Positions 60,000 to 64,000 of a stretch of DNA of 64,000 nt are shown piece after piece. Each line of letters begins with the position of its first letter. The stretch's first letter is position 1. Made by a program: the position numbers and the translations under genes. Source of the stretch: Colocasia esculenta (lineage: Eukaryota; Streptophyta; Magnoliopsida; Alismatales; Araceae); the NCBI GenBank assembly GCA_014218235.1, contig CM024755.1:34244713-34308712 (forward strand). The letters run 5' to 3'. The notes under the pieces were generated by a model. It was not told where the DNA came from. It was given only the letters and a program-made list of their open reading frames with translations, and searched no databases.

Positions 60000-62900
60000 T
60001 GAGCAACCAAAGGCGCAACCAAAGGCAATTTTTAGAAGTTGGCCGAAGGGCCAAATTTCATTAGCCAAAAGGCAAAGGAAAAAGCAAAAAACATACATAA
60101 GGAAAGAGATAACCAGAAAGAAACCAGAAGAAAGGTAAAGGGGAGAGGTATGACTATCAAGATGATAGAAGCCCCTACCCCAAACCCAAAAAAACCACCC
60201 AATTACAAGGTAAATTTCCTCCACCCCTTCAACTGATCTAATAGGGCAGATAGCTTGACCGGCTCTCCAGAGACACTAAGATGCCACTGATACACAAAAG
60301 AGATACAATCATTTAGAATAAGGAACAAGTTTCTGAACTCCTGGTTAAACAACCTCTTATTCCTTTCCTTCCAGATTGACCATAGCATCGCTGGTAAACA
60401 CAGCTTCCAAAGGTCCTCCTCAACTCCTGTGGGTTTATACTTTTTGGCCAAAAATCAATAAACTGATGCAAATTGAGGGGAACACAACATGTGACATTAA
60501 TAGTCTTGAAGAACAGATTCCATACAGTTCTGACTACTCCACAAGCAGTGAACAGATGATCCAAATCCTCCTGAAAACATGCACAAAATATGTATTCTTT
60601 TCTCGAATCTTTTCTGAACATATTGACCCTGACCAAAGTAAATAGCCTCTTCCATGCAATTTTCCACATAAAGACCCTGATTTTCAAAGGTAACCCCTTA
60701 TCCCACACTTGCTTATGCCATCTGACCTTCAATCCTCCTTGAATAAGCAGACGAACTGCTGATTTGACTGAAAACTTCCCTGACCTCTCCCATTTCCAAA
60801 CTTTGCTATCCTTCATACCAGGGGATATCTTAGTGTTGTCAAGTGCCTCAGATAAATAAAGGAACTCACTGATCTCATCCTCCACCAAATTCCGTCTGAA
60901 CATTAGGTGCCATGATGAACCAGACTGAGTTTGGGACCACAAATCAGCCAATAAAACCTGTGACAGTGACACAGTTCTGAACAATCCCGGACATGAGAAC
61001 ATGAGAGGCTCATTGTTTAACCATGGGTCCTGCCACAATCTGATTCTCCGACCATCTCCCACGGTCCCACCTGAAGCCTAGAATAGCACAAGTAGAAATC
61101 TAAATTCCCTATAATTTGCTTCCAAATTGAGGATAAATTATTACTACTCAGTAACTAAGAACACCATCCATCCACATTCCACAAGTACTTCCTCTTAACT
61201 ATACAGCTCCACAATGCCCCATCATTTACATCCAATTTCCACAGCCATTTCATGAGTAATGCATTATTAATAATCTCCATTGGCACTAGGCCCGCACCAC
61301 CTTCTTCTTTCAACCTACATACCTTAGACCAGGCAATAGGGTTAACACCATGCACTTCTGGCCCCTTACCTCTCCAGAAAAAGCAGCTCTCGCCGATTCC
61401 AGTTTCTTGCAAATGACCTTAGGGGCTTTAAATATGGACAAGAAATATAAAGGAAGGCTGGACAGCACCACCTTAGAAAGAATCCATCTTCCCCCATCAG
61501 ATAAGAGTCTGCCCTTCCACCCACTGATCCTGTCACTGAACCATTCCATTCCAGTCTGAAACTCTCAGAGATCTATCAGACAAGGGCAGCCCAAGGTACT
61601 TAACAGGGAAACTCCCCCATTTCACACCCATGATCTGCTCAATCTGAACCCTGAGGTTCTCATTTGCAATGTTCCCCACCAGCTCACTCTTACAGAAATT
61701 AATTTTCAAACCAGTCACCGACTCAAGAAGTCTGAGGAGGATCCTCAAATTAATGAGCTTGTCAAGGTTATTTGAGGAAAAAAGGATTGTTTCATCAGCA
61801 TACTGAAGGTGTGAAACTTCTGAACTCCCCCTTCCCACTGTAACTCCTTCAATTAACTCAGCCTGCCTTGCTTTCTTCCACATCTCACTCAAGACCTGCC
61901 CCATCAACACAAACAATAAAGGGGATAAAGGGTCACCCTGCCGCAGCCCTCTAGAATAGCCAAAAAAGCCACATGGAGACCCATTAATGAGCACATAAAA
62001 TTTTGCCGATTGCACACAATGCCTGACCCATTCAATCCATCTATCCTTGAAACCCATCACCTTCATGACTCTGAAAAGACATTTCCAATTAATCCTATCA
62101 TATGCCTTTTCAAAGTCAAGTTTGAGTGACACATATTGTCTCTTGTTGATCCTCTGTTCATGCAAACTTTCGTGGGCTGCCATGAAATTATCCAAAATGA
62201 AACGTCCACTAATAAAAGCTGACTGGTTACCATCAATGAGATTTCCAATCACCTTCTTGAGCCGGCCAGCCAAGGCCTTGGTGATGATTTTATACATAGA
62301 GTTCAACAAACTGATCGGCCTATAATCATTGATCGACTCTGCCCCAGCACACTTCGGAATAAGCACCAAATGGGTGGAATTGAAATGTTTGATACTCCAT
62401 GGTCTTTTCTGAAATTCTGACACTACCGCCATTATATCTGACTTGATGACTGCCCAAAATTGCTGAAAGAACCCCAATGAAAATCCATCTGGCCCAGGAG
62501 ACCTATTAGGATCCATAGAAAACACAATATCTTTAATCTCCTCCTCACTAAAGGGTCTAATCAGATCCCCCGCATCCTGATATGAGAGTTTAAAGAAAAA
62601 CTCATGACCAATCTGCGGCCTCCAAGGCTTCTCCTCCCTAAACCAATCCTGAAAATGATTCACCACTTCCCTTTGTAAAGTATCCATATCCTCAAACAAT
62701 CTATCATTGATTTTGATTGTGTCCATAGTAATCCTTCTCTTTTTAATGGTAGCCATGACATGAAAATAAGTAGTGTTTTTGTCTCCCTCTCTTAACCTCT
62801 TTTCTTTCGCCCTCTGCTTCCACTTTATCTCCTCTTATTTTGCTAATACCTCATTGTTTCTTAGCCTCACTCCACTGTACACTCTCTTCCTCAGATAAAC

Positions 62901-64000
62901 TACCTTGATCATTTCGAACGTCAAAATACACAATTCTATCCAGAAGCTCTTGTCTAAGCTCAACTGCTTTACCAAAGATGTTACTGCTCCAAACCTTCAT
63001 TTTCCTTCTAACCCACCTCAACTTACCAAGCAGAGACAAACTTGCACATTGTTCAGATGGTGCTTCCTGCCACCATGTGGAAACCAAGTTTCTGAAATCT
63101 TCATGCAAATTCCAGGACCTTTCATATCTGAATACTCTTTTATGTTTCTTCAGATGAGTTGTGCTTAACAACAGTGGGATGTGATCAGACATCACCCTGG
63201 GGAGGGCCCTTACAACAGCAAAATTAAATTTCTGTTGCCACAGAGAATTGATGAAAATCCTGTCGAGTTTGGATTTAGATTTTCTAGCCCCATCACCCAC
63301 CCAAGTAAAGAAGACCGAGTTCACCTGCATGGCTGCATCTCAATCAGGCCTGCTGCCTGTACCCATTCCTCAAATAAAACCATCTCTTGTGACCAAGTCA
63401 ACTGGTTGATTCTTTCTCCCGGGGCCCTTACTGCATTGAAGTCGCCTAGGACATAGGAAGGCCCGTTGACTTCCCTAGAAAGGGACTGGAGCTCATTAAA
63501 GAAAAGCACCTTCTGCTCCTGCAAAACTGACGCATAAACCCCTGTAAACCACCAAACAGAATCATCTCTCTTATTCTTCAGTTTGATTGTAATACTAAAT
63601 TGAAACACTTGCTGTTCACAGCAGTTCAAAATATTTGTATCCCACATAATAAGAATCCCCCCTTTAGCACCCTGTGCTGGCTTATGGCACCATCCCTGTA
63701 ATCTGCCACCATCCAACTTCCGAGCATCTTCCAAGCTGAAATCTTCTATTTTTGACTCCTGAATACATAACAAAGACAATTTAAGCTTATTCACCATCAA
63801 ATTAATCTCCCTCTTCTTCTCATCCCCATTAATCCCTCTGGCATTCCAAGACATAATATTCATTAATAACTGACGAGAACACCCTTGCCCTTCGGTCTCT
63901 GAGACCTAAGACCCTCTGTTATTTTGTTATTCTGTAAATACAAAAGCTCCCTCCTGCCTATTTTCAGACCACCTCCTGAACCTTTCCTCTTAAGGCTAAG
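60000..64000 (-). mobile_element. L1-type LINE, antisense to PKL, right end outside window
   Basis: Minus-strand order is endonuclease, reverse transcriptase, then the zinc-knuckle-type C-terminus and a 3' UTR ending near 60000-60060. ORF2 begins at 63863 or further upstream. ORF1 and the 5' end would lie beyond 64000. No poly-A run is obvious at the left border, so the end is approximate. Confidence 0.85.
60313..63863 (-). pseudogene. L1 ORF2 (endonuclease and reverse transcriptase), frameshifted
   Basis: Endonuclease pieces 63321-63863 (MSWNARGING, LLCIQESK, YVLGDFNAVR) and 62851-63330 (KLDRIFIN, VMSDHIPLLL) are separated by a frameshift. The RT piece 61533-62756 has NRSPGPDGF, LIPKCAGAESINDYRPISLL, SAFISGRFILDN, LDFEKAYDRINW, GLRQGDPLSPLLF and LQYADETILF. 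The usual YADD is YADE here, changing the second catalytic Asp. Later pieces 61155-61549 and 60313-61062 carry the GGAGLVPMEIINNALLMKW and KVWKWERSGKFSVKSAVR regions. At least four frame breaks plus the YADE change make it inactive. Confidence 0.88.

Larger units (their letters stand above)
56922..64000 (+). other. PKL intron 19, start (more than 7 kb, acceptor not in window)
   Basis: Contains an RTE remnant, an L1 tail and an antisense L1. I see no gene or element in 56922-57640, 58042-59001 and 59240-60000. Confidence 0.8.

Overview
The window is nuclear DNA of a flowering plant. The evidence is one plant-type gene with 19 visible exons, all joined by GT-AG introns, surrounded and filled by plant transposable elements (Ty3/gypsy chromovirus, hAT, TRIM, L1 and RTE elements). 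The species cannot be fixed from the sequence alone. The only host gene I can support is a + strand orthologue of PICKLE (PKL), the CHD3-type chromatin remodeller. It starts at 12037 and runs off the right side of the window. The 19 exons splice into 840 uninterrupted codons: PHD finger, two chromodomains, SNF2 ATPase and helicase C-terminal lobe. The C-terminal third of the protein must lie beyond 64000.

Layout. Positions 1-9880 hold an old, inactivated, minus-strand Ty3/gypsy chromovirus (Tekay/Del type) with a 3.2 kb LTR. Positions 9881 to about 11160 are LTR-like DNA with its own TATA box and a palindromic TTGACGTCAA array. Positions 11160-12036 hold the PKL promoter and leader (TATA box at 11843). 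Intron 1 (5.7 kb) carries a non-autonomous hAT element with an 831 bp fold-back element inside it. Intron 4 carries a 226 bp hAT MITE and a 105 bp tandem duplication. Intron 9 (11.7 kb) carries a broken hAT with a solo LTR in it, a second LTR fragment, and an L1 remnant that received a three-LTR non-autonomous retrotransposon. Introns 11 and 13 each hold a TRIM. Intron 17 (18.0 kb) carries L1 fragments, a hAT with a captured promoter-like segment, and two autonomous-type hAT elements, one inserted in the other. Intron 19 (more than 7 kb) carries an RTE remnant, a 200 bp L1 tail and an antisense L1 element reaching the window edge.

How it fits together. The introns of a housekeeping chromatin gene act as a TE sink, yet every exon, splice site and helicase motif I could check is intact. 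Many insertions can be placed exactly from target-site duplications (TSDs): 8 bp for hAT, 5 bp for LTR elements, 19 bp for an L1 tail. Nesting gives an order of events: hAT then solo LTR; L1 then LARD; hAT then fold-back; hAT then related hAT. A recurrent feature that I cannot explain is that several different LTRs each carry their own array of short perfect palindromes, mostly upstream of a TATA box.
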